Position numbers and translations under genes: made by a program
Source of the DNA: Pararhodobacter zhoushanensis
GTDB lineage: Bacteria > Pseudomonadota > Alphaproteobacteria > Rhodobacterales > Rhodobacteraceae
Reading direction: 5' to 3'
DNA length: 64,000 nt
Assembly: GCF_003990445.1 (NCBI RefSeq)
Contig: NZ_REEZ01000003.1
Span: forward strand, 124,001-188,000
Shown here: positions 26,526-35,515 of the stretch, one piece after another
Position numbering within the stretch: the first letter of the stretch is position 1
How the letters are laid out: each line of letters begins with the position of its first letter
Notes under the pieces: model-generated
What the model saw: the letters and a program-made list of their open reading frames with translations, nothing else
Databases searched by the model: none
Told to the model about the DNA's origin: nothing

Positions 26526-26951
26526 ATGGCTCAACCCACTGCTCCTGCCCCGTCGCATCTGATCTTCGTTGCCCTGCTTTTGCTGCTCTGGCACGGGCTG
26601 CTGGGGGCCGATTACGTCATCGAGCGTTTCGCGCTGGGCGAGCCGGGCTGGCCCGCGCTGATGTCCGCCCTGCCGCTGGACGCGCTGTGGATGCGGGTCG
26701 TCTGGGCGCTGGGCGTCTGGCTGGGCGTCGCGGCGGCGCTTTTTCTGGCGCTGAAAGACGATGCCTCGGTCCTTTTGTTCTTCGCCGCTGCCGCTGCCAA
26801 TGTGGCGCTGGCCGTCGGTCTGATCCTGAACGCACCGCCGGTCTTGGTGCTGCCCTTGCCCTTGCCCGCCCTGTTGGGCCTGCTGGTCGTGGTGCCGCTG
26901 ATGGGCTGGCTCTATGCCCGCACGCTGAACCGTGCGGGTGTGCTGCACTAA
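26526..26951 (+). CDS. Membrane protein with four predicted helices, unknown function
   Basis: A 141-residue hydrophobic protein with helices around residues 11-30, 55-75, 82-100 and 105-130. A charged loop (VIERFALGEPGW) follows the first helix. It ends ARTLNRAGVLH. No family is recognised. It ends 28 bases before cysK on the same strand and could be cotranscribed with it. The start at 26526 follows GAGAAGGCACCCGACC, an acceptable ribosome site. Confidence 0.65.
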   Translation: MAQPTAPAPSHLIFVALLLLLWHGLLGADYVIERFALGEPGWPALMSALPLDALWMRVVWALGVWLGVAAALFLALKDDASVLLFFAAAAANVALAVGLILNAPPVLVLPLPLPALLGLLVVVPLMGWLYARTLNRAGVLH

Positions 26952-26979
26952 TCTCTACGTCCTTGAAAGGATTTCTGCG

Positions 26980-28002
26980 ATGATCCGCCGCAATCTGGCC
27001 GAAGCCATCGGCAATACCCCCCTGATCCGGCTGCGCAAAGCCAGCGAAGAGACGGGCTGCGAGATTCTCGGCAAGGCCGAGTTCCTGAACCCCGGCCAGT
27101 CGGTCAAGGACCGCGCCGCGCTGTACATCATTCGTGATGCCATCGCGCGCGGCGATCTGAAGCCGGGCGGCACGATTGTCGAGGGGACGGCGGGCAATAC
27201 CGGCATCGGGCTGGCGCTGGTCGGCGCGTCGATGGGCTTCAAGTCGGTTATCGTGATCCCCGAGACGCAGAGTCAGGAAAAGAAGGACATGCTGCGTCTG
27301 GCAGGGGCCGAGCTGGTCGAGGTTCCGGCAGCGCCCTACAAGGACATCAACAACTACATCCGCTATTCCAGCCGTCTGGCCGAGGAACTGGCGAAAACCG
27401 AACCCAATGGGGCGATCTGGGCCAATCAGTTCGACAACGTGGCTAACCGTCAGGCGCATATCGAAACCACCGGGCCCGAGATCTGGTCGCAGACCGGTGG
27501 CAAGGTTGACGGCTTCACCTGCGCCGTAGGTTCTGGCGGCACGCTGGCCGGGGTCGGCATGGCGTTGCAGCCGCGTGGCGTGAAAGTGGCGCTGGCGGAC
27601 CCCGAGGGTGCCGGTCTGCTCAAGCTCTACACCGGGCAGGAAAATCCGGGCAATTCGATCACCGAGGGCATCGGACAGGGCCGGATCACCGCCAATCTGG
27701 AAGGTTTCACGCCCGACATGGCGTGGCGCATTTCCGATGCCGAGGCGGTGCAGGTGGTGTTCGACCTGCTCGAACACGAGGGGCTGTGCCTTGGCGGTTC
27801 GTCGGGCGTCAACGTGGCCGGTGCGATCCGCATGGCCAAAGAGATGGGGCCTGGCCATACCATCGTGACCATTCTGTGCGACTACGGCACCCGTTATCAG
27901 TCCAAGCTGTATAATCCGGCCTTCCTGCGCGCCAAAAACCTGCCGGTTCCCGGCTGGCTGGACCGCGACGCGCGCGCGCTGCCGGACATGCGCGCGCAGT
28001 GA
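26980..28002 (+). CDS. cysK: Cysteine synthase A
   Basis: A 340-residue PLP enzyme making cysteine from O-acetylserine and sulfide. The PLP lysine is in PGQSVKDRAA at about residue 43, the substrate loop reads EGTAGNTGIGLA, and GSGGTLAG binds the cofactor phosphate. GGSSGVNVAG completes the pattern. At 340 residues it is slightly longer than the E. coli enzyme. ATG 26980 has GAAAGG upstream, giving a start MIRRNLAEAIGNTPLIRL that matches the family. A channel gene follows directly, overlapping only if its GTG start is used. Confidence 0.93.
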   Translation: MIRRNLAEAIGNTPLIRLRKASEETGCEILGKAEFLNPGQSVKDRAALYIIRDAIARGDLKPGGTIVEGTAGNTGIGLALVGASMGFKSVIVIPETQSQEKKDMLRLAGAELVEVPAAPYKDINNYIRYSSRLAEELAKTEPNGAIWANQFDNVANRQAHIETTGPEIWSQTGGKVDGFTCAVGSGGTLAGVGMALQPRGVKVALADPEGAGLLKLYTGQENPGNSITEGIGQGRITANLEGFTPDMAWRISDAEAVQVVFDLLEHEGLCLGGSSGVNVAGAIRMAKEMGPGHTIVTILCDYGTRYQSKLYNPAFLRAKNLPVPGWLDRDARALPDMRAQ

Positions 28003-28013
28003 TCGGGTCCGCC

Positions 28014-30533
28014 ATGCGTCCTGTCTTGATGGTTCGTTGGCCGCTGGCGGCACTGATCGCGGTGCTGCTGGCGTTCAGCCTTGCCGCGCCGCTCACCGCG
28101 CAAACCTCTGACCCCACGGCTGCCGCCACCGCTCAGGCGGCACCGACCGAGATCAACTACGACGCTTGGAATGCGCTGGCGTCGCTGGCCGAGCAGACGC
28201 TCGAGGATAGCGGCGCGGCGGATGAGGTGCTGAACTCGATCCGCGCCGAAGTCGTCACCATGCGCACGCAGTTCATCGATGCGCAGACCGCGATGCAGGG
28301 CCGGATCGATGCGCTGCGCGAACAGATTGCCGCCCTTGGCCCGGTGCCCGAAGAGGGCCAGACCGAGTCGCAGGAGGTGGCAGACCGCCGCAACGAGCTG
28401 AACGCGCTGCTGGCCGAACGCGAAGCGCCGATGCGCGCGGCGGATGAGGCGCTGACCCGCGCCGAGCGTATCATCCGCGACATCGACCGCGAGCTGCGCC
28501 TGCGTCAGGCCAATGCGCTGATGACGCTGGGGCCGACACCGTTGAACCCGTCCACCTGGCTGGACGCGGCAGACGCGGTGATCAATTCGGTGCTGACGCT
28601 CAAGGGCGAGGCGATGAACGCCTGGCAGGACCCGGCGCACCGCGAGGAGATGATCAGCGATCTGCCCCTGACGCTGGGCACGCTGGCGCTGGCCGCGCTG
28701 TTGCTGTTTCGCGGGCGGCACTGGATGGAAACGCTCACCATGCGGCTGCTGCAAAGCACCACGCTGCTGCGGGGGCGGGCGGTTGCCGCGTTCTTCCTGT
28801 CCCTGTCACAGTTGATCGTACCCTTCCTGGGGCTGCTGCTGCTGTCGACGGCGATCAAACTGTCGCGGATGACCGGCCCGACGATTCTTGAGATTTCGGA
28901 CGCGCTGGTGCCGGCAGGCATGGCGATATTCTTCACCCGCTGGCTGTCGCTGCATATCTTCCCCATCGTCGATGACCCGCGCCTGTCGCTGAACCTGAAC
29001 GCCATTGACCGCCGCCGCGCGCGTGGGCTGGCGCTGGTGTTCGGCTTCCTGTCGGCCATCGAGACCCTGTTCACCCCGTTCATCGCGCCGCAATGGCAGC
29101 CGGACACGGCGATGTCGGCGCTGAATTTCCCGCTGGTGGTGCTCTGCGCGCTGACCATGCTGCGCTTCTCGCGCCTGCTGCGCCGGCACGAGCCGCGCCG
29201 GGCCATCGAAGACGGGGTCGAGGTCGACACCTCGCCCTATTTCGACCGCATGCTCACGCTGGGCAGCCGGGTGCTGATGTTCTTTGGCATCGCCGCCCCC
29301 TTGCTGGGGGCCGCGGGCTATATGGCCGCCGCGCTGCAACTGACCTATCCGGCGATCAAGTCGCTGGCTTTGATTGCGCTGATCATGGTGCTGCACCGGC
29401 TGATCACGGCGATCTACATCACCATTGTGGGCGATGACGAACGCTCGGCACGGGGGCTGGTTCCGGCGCTGGCCGGGCTTTTGCTGTCGATGCTGGCGCT
29501 GGCGCCGCTGGCGCTGATCTGGGGCGCGCGTCAGACCGATCTGGTCGAGATCTGGACCCGCTTCAGCGAAGGCGTCAGCCTTGGCGGCGCGCGCATTTCT
29601 CCGGCCAGCGTGTTCTGGTTCTTCATTGTCTTTGCCATCGGCTTTCTGGTCACACGCGCGCTGCAAGGCGCGCTGGGCACCTCGGTGCTGCCCAAGACCT
29701 CGATGGAAAAGGGCGCGCAAAAGGCGATCATCTCTGGCGTCGGCTATGTCGGCATCACGGCGGCGGCGCTCGCGGCCTTCTCGGTTGCCGGGATCGACCT
29801 GTCCGGCCTTGCCATCGTCGCCGGCGCACTGTCGGTCGGTGTCGGTTTCGGTCTGCAGGCCATCGTGTCGAACTTTGTGTCCGGCATCATCCTGCTGATC
29901 GAGCGCCCGGTGTCCGAGGGCGACTGGATCGAGGTCGGCCCGACGCAGGGTACCGTTCAGCGGATCTCGGTGCGCTCGACCACGATCGAGACGTTCGACC
30001 GCTCCAAGGTCATCGTGCCGAACGCGGATCTGATCTCAGGCGCGGTGACGAACTACACCAAGTCGTCCAAGACCGGGCGTGTGGTGATGACCGTCGGCGT
30101 GGCTTACGGCACCGATACCCGCAAGGTCGAACGCATCCTGCGCGAGATCATCGAGGCCGAGCCGCTGGTTGTGCTCGACCCGGCGCCGGGCATCGATTTT
30201 CTGGGCTTCGGGGCGGATGCGCTCGATTTCCGCATCCGGGCGATCCTGCGGGATGTGACCTATAAGGTCGTTGTCGCGTCCGAGGTGAACCACAAGATCG
30301 CTGCGCGCTTCATCGAGGAAGGCATCGAGATCCCCTATGCGCAACGCGACATCTGGCTGCGCAACCCCGAGGCGCTGACGCAGATGCCGCCGGCGGCGAA
30401 GAAGCCGGTTGAGCCCGAAGACCGGCCAGCCAGAGAGTTCCAGCCCGAGCCACGCATGGACCGCGACACCGCAGATTCCGCCGGGATCAGCTCTGACGAG
30501 AGTGACGACATACCCCCCGAGGACGCCCGATGA
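28014..30533 (+). CDS. MscS-family mechanosensitive channel with large N-terminal region
   Basis: An 839-residue inner-membrane protein. After a signal peptide (PLAALIAVLLAFSLAAPLTAQ) comes a periplasmic coiled-coil part with a DUF3772-like segment to about residue 195. About ten membrane helices follow. The last part is the MscS core: GLAIVAGALSVGVGFGLQAIVSNFVSGIILLIERPVSEGDWIE-type pore and beta domain, starting near residue 595, then a cytoplasmic domain and an acidic disordered tail. It resembles MscK/YbiO-like channels that relieve osmotic stress. ATG 28014 is chosen; GTG 27999, overlapping the cysK stop, is an alternative. Confidence 0.88.
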   Translation: MRPVLMVRWPLAALIAVLLAFSLAAPLTAQTSDPTAAATAQAAPTEINYDAWNALASLAEQTLEDSGAADEVLNSIRAEVVTMRTQFIDAQTAMQGRIDALREQIAALGPVPEEGQTESQEVADRRNELNALLAEREAPMRAADEALTRAERIIRDIDRELRLRQANALMTLGPTPLNPSTWLDAADAVINSVLTLKGEAMNAWQDPAHREEMISDLPLTLGTLALAALLLFRGRHWMETLTMRLLQSTTLLRGRAVAAFFLSLSQLIVPFLGLLLLSTAIKLSRMTGPTILEISDALVPAGMAIFFTRWLSLHIFPIVDDPRLSLNLNAIDRRRARGLALVFGFLSAIETLFTPFIAPQWQPDTAMSALNFPLVVLCALTMLRFSRLLRRHEPRRAIEDGVEVDTSPYFDRMLTLGSRVLMFFGIAAPLLGAAGYMAAALQLTYPAIKSLALIALIMVLHRLITAIYITIVGDDERSARGLVPALAGLLLSMLALAPLALIWGARQTDLVEIWTRFSEGVSLGGARISPASVFWFFIVFAIGFLVTRALQGALGTSVLPKTSMEKGAQKAIISGVGYVGITAAALAAFSVAGIDLSGLAIVAGALSVGVGFGLQAIVSNFVSGIILLIERPVSEGDWIEVGPTQGTVQRISVRSTTIETFDRSKVIVPNADLISGAVTNYTKSSKTGRVVMTVGVAYGTDTRKVERILREIIEAEPLVVLDPAPGIDFLGFGADALDFRIRAILRDVTYKVVVASEVNHKIAARFIEEGIEIPYAQRDIWLRNPEALTQMPPAAKKPVEPEDRPAREFQPEPRMDRDTADSAGISSDESDDIPPEDAR

Positions 30534-31252
30534 CCGACACCGCTGCCCTGTTTCGCGATGATGCCTATGCCCGCAGCTGCCGCACCACCGTCACCCGTAT
30601 CGCCGAGGATGGCGCGCTGGTGGTGGCCCAGTCGGTGTTCTATCCGACCGGCGGCGGACAGCCGGGCGACAGCGGGCGGCTGATCTGGGACGGCGGCGAT
30701 ATCGCCATCACCACCACCCGCAAGGAAGACGCAACCGGCGTCGCGCTGGTGCCTGAGGCGGGCGCGGAGACACCGCCAGCGGGCACGGCGGTCGAGATGG
30801 TTCTCGACTGGGAGCCCCGCTATCAGCGCATGCGCATTCACACGGCGCTGCACCTGTTGTCGGTGGTGATCCCGCTGCCGGTGACCGGCGGCTCGATCGG
30901 ACCGGGCAAAGGGCGGCTCGATTTCGACATGGCTGAGCCACCCGAAGACAAGCAGGCGCTGGAAGATCAGCTCAACGCCCTGATCGCGCGGGATCTGGTG
31001 GTCAGCGACAACTGGATCACCGACGCCGAACTCGAGGCCAATCCGGGGCTGGTGAAAACCATGTCCGTGCGCCCGCCGATGGGCCAGGGCCGGGTGCGGC
31101 TGGTGCGGATCGGCACGGCGGATGAACAGATCGACCTGCAACCCTGCGGCGGCACTCATGTCCGCACCACCGCCGAAATTGGTCGTATCGCGCTGGGCAA
31201 GGTCGAGAAGAAGGGCAAGCAGAACCGCCGGGTGACGCTGACCCTCGCCTGA
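30530..31252 (+). CDS. Alanyl-tRNA editing protein, AlaX-like
   Basis: A 240-residue free-standing editing domain that hydrolyses Ser or Gly mischarged onto tRNA-Ala. The zinc ligands HTALH (HxxxH, about residue 103) and CGGTH (CxxxH, about residue 205) are intact. The early FYPTGGGQPGDSG is the characteristic start of the AlaRS editing domain. It overlaps the channel gene by 4 bases (ATGA), though no functional link is evident. It stops 20 bases before the convergent rpiA. Confidence 0.92.
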   Translation: MTDTAALFRDDAYARSCRTTVTRIAEDGALVVAQSVFYPTGGGQPGDSGRLIWDGGDIAITTTRKEDATGVALVPEAGAETPPAGTAVEMVLDWEPRYQRMRIHTALHLLSVVIPLPVTGGSIGPGKGRLDFDMAEPPEDKQALEDQLNALIARDLVVSDNWITDAELEANPGLVKTMSVRPPMGQGRVRLVRIGTADEQIDLQPCGGTHVRTTAEIGRIALGKVEKKGKQNRRVTLTLA

Positions 31253-31272
31253 CAGGCGGGGCGCGCCGGGTT

Positions 31273-32055
31273 TCAGACGTCGCGAAAGATGTTGCCGTCG
31301 TCTTCGAAGATGATCTGTTCGTGCTCGACCGTGCCTTGCCCGATATCGCGCGTCTCGACCCGGCCATCGCCATAGCCGATCACCACCGCGTCGCAGATGT
31401 CGATGAACAGCCCGTTCTCGACCACGCCGGGCACCTGATTGAGCGCCAGCGACAGCTGCCGCGCATTGCCGATCCGGCCCAGGGCAAGGTCGAGGATATG
31501 GTTGCCCTCATCGGTCACGAACGGTCGCGCGCCGTTCATCCGCAGGGTCGCGCTGGTGCCCATGACGTCCATGGCGTTCAAGAGCTCTTCGATCAGCATC
31601 CGGCTTGCCTGCCAGCCGAAAGGGATCACCTCGACCGAAAGCGGGAAGTGGCCCAGCGTCTTTACCTCCTTGGAGGCATCGGTGATCACCACCATCCTGT
31701 CGCTGGCGGTGGCGACGATCTTTTCCATCAACAGCGCCCCGCCGCCGCCCTTGATCAGCGTCAGATCCGCATCGAACTCGTCGGTGCCGTCGATGGTCAG
31801 GTCCAGCCAGCCAGCCTCGTCGAGTGAGACGATCTTCAGCCCCAGCTCGCGCCCCAGATCCGCCGTGCGCGCCGAGGTCGGCACGCAGCTCAGCCGCAAC
31901 CCTTCCTCGCGCACCCGTTCGGCCAGCGCGCGCACCATCCACGCAGCGGTCGAGCCGGTGCCGAGGCCCAGCTTCATGCCGTCCTCGACCAGATCGACGG
32001 CCCGGCGGGCAGCGGCATATTTCGCGCGGTCGATGGGGGTCAGCTGAATGGCCAT
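31273..32055 (-). CDS. rpiA: Ribose-5-phosphate isomerase A
   Basis: A 260-residue enzyme interconverting ribose-5-P and ribulose-5-P. It has GLGTGSTAAWMV for phosphate binding, TIDGTDEFDADLTLIKGGGGAL with the catalytic acidic residues and the substrate-binding Lys, and a late EVIPFGW. ATG 32055 has CAGGAGC upstream; the longer frame to 32160 is non-conserved. The enzyme is normally about 220-260 residues, so the length is normal. Confidence 0.95.
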   Translation of the reverse strand: MAIQLTPIDRAKYAAARRAVDLVEDGMKLGLGTGSTAAWMVRALAERVREEGLRLSCVPTSARTADLGRELGLKIVSLDEAGWLDLTIDGTDEFDADLTLIKGGGGALLMEKIVATASDRMVVITDASKEVKTLGHFPLSVEVIPFGWQASRMLIEELLNAMDVMGTSATLRMNGARPFVTDEGNHILDLALGRIGNARQLSLALNQVPGVVENGLFIDICDAVVIGYGDGRVETRDIGQGTVEHEQIIFEDDGNIFRDV

Positions 32056-32241
32056 GACAGGGCTCCTGAGCGGGTTGAGGCCGTTATAACACGGGGTTTG
32101 CGTGTTCAAAGGGGGCAGGGGGGATTTTCGGCGGGGCCCGGGTGTCCCACGATGGGACATTTTTCGATTGACGGGAAATCAAGGGGTTACCAAGGTCGAT
32201 TCATACATCTTTAACGAGTGTCCCCGGTTGGAGGCGACCCC

Positions 32242-34089
32242 ATGATCCGCAGCTGGAGCGATATTGAAGCGCTGGACCCGCCCCTGACCGCGCCGGAACG
32301 GCAGTTGATTGAGGCGTGCAAGGCGGGCGTGGAATGCGTGCTAGGCGACGGCACGCGTCCCGAGGGAGCCGACCCCGCCCGCACCATCCGCGCCGATCTG
32401 CTGCGCTACCTGATCCTCGGCGGCTGCGCCGACTGCCTTGTGCATGAATGGGGGGTGCTGCTGGCAGGGGCGTGGATCAGCGGTGAGCTGGATCTGTCCT
32501 TTGCAACGGCCAAGGGGCAGACCTTGTTGATCAGGTGTGGGTTTGAGAAGCCGGTGCTGGCGCTGCAAACTGCGTTCGAGGTTCTCAATCTCACCGGCAG
32601 CGCCCTGAAGGGCCTGAACGCCCAAGGCGCACGCGTGACGGGCGATGTGTTCCTGCGCGACGGGTTTGAGGCCGAGGGCACGGTCAGCTTTTCGGGGGCG
32701 GTGATCGGCGGGCAACTGGATTGCAGTGGAAGCAAGTTTTGCAACCCTGAGGGCGACGCCTTTAGCGCGCAAGGCGCACAGGTGACAGGCGATGTGTTCC
32801 TGCGCGACGGGTTTGAGGCCGAGGGCGCGGTCAGCTTGTTGGGGGCTGTGATCGGCGGTCAACTGGAGTGCAGCGGTAGCAAGTTTCGCAACCCTGAGGG
32901 CAAGGCCCTTCAAGCCCAAAATGCACGCGTGACGGGCGGTGCGTTCCTGTGCGACGGGTTCGAGGCCGAGGGCGAGGTCCGCTTGTCGGGGGCTGTGATC
33001 GGCGGCCAGCTGGTGTGCAGGGGTGGCAAGTTTCGCAACCCTGAAGGCATCGCTCTGAACGCCCACAGCGTCCAAGTTTCGGGCGCAGTGTTCCTGAGCG
33101 ACGGGTTTGGCGCCGAAGGAGGGGTTTACCTATTGGGGGCCGCGATAGGCGGGCAACTTTCCTGCAACGGTAGCAAGTTTCGCAACGCAAAGGGCTCTGC
33201 GTTTGACGGGCAGCGGATGGCGGTGAATGAGGGTTTCTATTGGCGCGAGGTGGCGGTCGATAAGGGTAGTGTCAATTTGGCCTCGGCTCGGGTTGGGGAC
33301 CTAGTCGATGATCTGAAAAGCTGGCCTTCGGGCGAGAACCGCCTGTACCTTGACGGCTTCATTTATGAACGCATTTCAGCCTCTTTCATCGATGCCGAGC
33401 GCCGCCTCAAGTGGCTGTCGCGCGGGACGATTTGGAAGGGGGAGTTTCACCCCCAGCCCTATTCCCATCTGGCCAAGGTCCTGCGTGAGATGGGGCATGA
33501 GCGGGCGGCCAAGGATGTTATGGTCGAGCAGCGAAAACTGATCGCTTTTCACATTCGCAAGCGGGCAAGGATCGCCCCCAATGGCGACTGGGACGTCGCG
33601 TTTCGCGGTCTGGGCGTTGATTTGCTGAATGCGTGGCGCTGGTTTTGGGATTTCGCTGTGCGCGCGGTTGCGGGGTATGGCTTCAAGCCCGCGCGGTCGG
33701 TGATCGTGCTGGCGGTTCTGTTTGTCGTGGCGGTTTTCGTTGCAAACAGAGCGTGGAACGAAGGCTCGATGGTGCCGAACTCGGATGTGATCCTTGTCTC
33801 CGAGGGATGGCGCGCGGTTGCCGAGCAACGCGACGCCTCGGCCCTGTGGACGGACACGGGCGCGCCGGGACAGGATTGGGAGACCTTCAACCGCTATGCC
33901 TGGGGCTTCGATGTGGTGGTGCCGATCCTCAGTCTGGGGCAGGCCGAGGCCTGGGCGCCCTCGACCGAGCGCGGGCCTTGGGGGGTGACGGCGTGGTGGT
34001 CGCGCTGGGTGTTGTCGACGTTGGGCTGGGGCGTCGTGGCGCTGGCCGCCGCCGCCGTTACGGGCATGATCCGGCGGGAGGGGGAGTGA
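32242..34089 (+). CDS. Membrane protein with tandem 49-residue beta-helix-like repeats
   Basis: A 615-residue protein. After ~130 residues come four 49-residue repeats (about residues 129-324) built on VTGDVFL-x-DGFEAEG, GAVIGGQL-x-C and GSKFRNPEG, which look like a right-handed beta-helix related to pentapeptide repeats. A degenerate copy follows. The C-terminal third has a helical region, a membrane helix SVIVLAVLFVVAVFVA, a ~90-residue exposed domain and a last helix WVLSTLGWGVVALAAAAV. GGAGG at 32230 decides ATG 32242 over 32218. Base composition in the repeat part is less GC-rich than the neighbours. Similar proteins occur in actinobacteria as membrane-associated proteins of unknown function. 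Confidence 0.78.
   Translation: MIRSWSDIEALDPPLTAPERQLIEACKAGVECVLGDGTRPEGADPARTIRADLLRYLILGGCADCLVHEWGVLLAGAWISGELDLSFATAKGQTLLIRCGFEKPVLALQTAFEVLNLTGSALKGLNAQGARVTGDVFLRDGFEAEGTVSFSGAVIGGQLDCSGSKFCNPEGDAFSAQGAQVTGDVFLRDGFEAEGAVSLLGAVIGGQLECSGSKFRNPEGKALQAQNARVTGGAFLCDGFEAEGEVRLSGAVIGGQLVCRGGKFRNPEGIALNAHSVQVSGAVFLSDGFGAEGGVYLLGAAIGGQLSCNGSKFRNAKGSAFDGQRMAVNEGFYWREVAVDKGSVNLASARVGDLVDDLKSWPSGENRLYLDGFIYERISASFIDAERRLKWLSRGTIWKGEFHPQPYSHLAKVLREMGHERAAKDVMVEQRKLIAFHIRKRARIAPNGDWDVAFRGLGVDLLNAWRWFWDFAVRAVAGYGFKPARSVIVLAVLFVVAVFVANRAWNEGSMVPNSDVILVSEGWRAVAEQRDASALWTDTGAPGQDWETFNRYAWGFDVVVPILSLGQAEAWAPSTERGPWGVTAWWSRWVLSTLGWGVVALAAAAVTGMIRREGE
32626..33213 (+). repeat. Four tandem 147-bp coding repeats
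   Basis: Units lie at 32626-32772, 32773-32919, 32920-33066 and 33067-33213. Each encodes 49 residues. The first two are nearly identical over long stretches at the DNA level, implying recent duplication or gene-internal recombination, while the last is most diverged. Confidence 0.85.
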
Positions 34090-34202
34090 GGCTCTCGGGC
34101 CTTAGCGGCATCAAGGACGCGGGGCACGCCTAAAGCGGCAGGACCGGCGCGGCAGGAAGACCGGTTCGGGCTGCCAACAACCGACCGCAAGCCAAGCCAG
34201 TC

Positions 34203-34748
34203 TTACGCCGCGCTCTTCCACATCACGGGGGTGAGGTTGACGATGTGATCGTCGACACTGACCATCACCTCGCCCTCGTGAATATTGATCTGCAACTTCA
34301 TCGCGCGGCTTGCCAGTTTTGCCAGCGCGCGGGTGTCGGTTTCGGAAAAATTGACGACCTGCAGATTGTCGAACCGGGTGGTGCTGGTCTTGATCTTGTC
34401 CCACCACATCTCGGCGGTCCGGCCGCCATAGGGATAGACGAAGACCTTGTCGGCCTTGGCACAGGACTGCCGCACCACCTTCTCGCTGGGCAGCCCCAGC
34501 GCGACCCAGACATCGAGCGCGCCGCTGAGGCTTTTCTGCCAGATGTCGGGCTCGTCATCGGTGGACAGGCCCTTGGTCATTTCCAAATGCTCATGGGCAT
34601 TCAGCGCAAAGGCGACAAGGCGCACCATCAGCCGCTCGTCCGTCTCGGAGGGGTGCCTGGCGACGGTGAGTTTATGCGTCTCGTAATAGTGGCGATCCAT
34701 GTCCGAGACGGAGAGTTCAACTTTGTAAATGGTGGCGTTTTGCGCCAT
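34203..34748 (-). CDS. yaeQ: YaeQ family protein
   Basis: A 181-residue protein of the YaeQ family, which has a PD-(D/E)xK nuclease-like fold but no settled function. It begins AQNATIYKVELSVSDMDRHYYETHKLTVARHPSE-like, contains ALNAHEHLEMTKGLSTDDEPDIW and KVFVYPYGG, all typical. Length is standard for the family. The upstream extension to 34943 is rejected because it overlaps the divergent gene and is not conserved. It is divergent from the YdeI-like gene by 127 bases. Confidence 0.9.
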   Translation of the reverse strand: MAQNATIYKVELSVSDMDRHYYETHKLTVARHPSETDERLMVRLVAFALNAHEHLEMTKGLSTDDEPDIWQKSLSGALDVWVALGLPSEKVVRQSCAKADKVFVYPYGGRTAEMWWDKIKTSTTRFDNLQVVNFSETDTRALAKLASRAMKLQINIHEGEVMVSVDDHIVNLTPVMWKSAA

Positions 34749-34875
34749 GATTTGCCCCAGATCCTCAAGGATGGGGATGAGTAGCCGGTCTGCGGACCGT
34801 TGGAAAGCGGATACGAAGACCCCGGGTGACGGGGCGCGCGGCGCGGGTATGCCTGGCGGCGCGGGAGGGTGTTTT

Positions 34876-35502
34876 ATGGCGATGATCACCGACATCGAGG
34901 ATTTCTTCACCAGGGGCTGTGGCCGGTGTGACCGCTTCGACACGCCCGCGTGTTCGGTGCAGCTGTGGCGGGACGGGCTGACGGCGCTGCGGCGGATCTG
35001 TCTGGACGCCGGGCTTGAGGAGGTGGTGAAATGGGCGCATCCGACCTATGTGCATGCCGGGCGCAACATCGCGCTCTTTGGCGCGTTCCGGGGGGATTTC
35101 CGGCTGAGTTTCCTCAATCCGGGTCTGCTGGACGACACCGAGGGGGTGCTGGAACCCGCCGGTCCGAACAGCCAGACGCCGGGGGTGCTCCGCTTCACCG
35201 ATGCTGGGCAGGTCGCGACGTTGGAGCCGGTGATCCGCGCCTATCTGCGCCAGCTGATGGACCATGCCGAGGCGGGCACCCGGCCGCCCAGGGTGACGCG
35301 CGAGATCGAGGTCCCCGACGAGCTGACCGAGGCGCTGGACGCCGATCCCGAGCTGGCCGACGCCTTTCACGCGCTGACACCGGGGCGGCAAAAGAGCTAT
35401 GCCTTCGCGCTCAATCAGGCAAAGCAAGCCGCCACCCGCCGCGCCCGGATCGAGAAATTCCGCCCTCATATCCTTGCCGGCAAGGGCGCGACCGAGCGTT
35501 AA
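34876..35502 (+). CDS. YdeI/OmdA-type protein (DUF1801 plus bacteriocin-protection-like domain)
   Basis: A 208-residue protein. The N-terminal half matches the DUF1801/YdhG pattern (LEEVVKWAHPTYVHAGRNIALFGAFRGDFRLSF region). The C-terminal half has VPDELTEALDADPELADAFHALTPGRQKSYAFALNQAKQAATRRARIEK-like sequence of the OmdA/YdeI domain. Members are linked to resistance to cationic peptides or remain uncharacterised. GGGAGGG six bases before ATG 34876 fixes the start. A GST gene follows after 13 bases, so they probably form an operon. Confidence 0.85.
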   Translation: MAMITDIEDFFTRGCGRCDRFDTPACSVQLWRDGLTALRRICLDAGLEEVVKWAHPTYVHAGRNIALFGAFRGDFRLSFLNPGLLDDTEGVLEPAGPNSQTPGVLRFTDAGQVATLEPVIRAYLRQLMDHAEAGTRPPRVTREIEVPDELTEALDADPELADAFHALTPGRQKSYAFALNQAKQAATRRARIEKFRPHILAGKGATER

Positions 35503-35515
35503 CCCGGAGATCCCG

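Noticed and set aside
26617-28053. 478-codon frame antisense to cysK
   Set aside because: Shadow of cysK, with no recognisable domain.
32626-33213. 147-bp repeats as a mobile or CRISPR element
   Set aside because: In-frame protein repeats inside one continuous gene.
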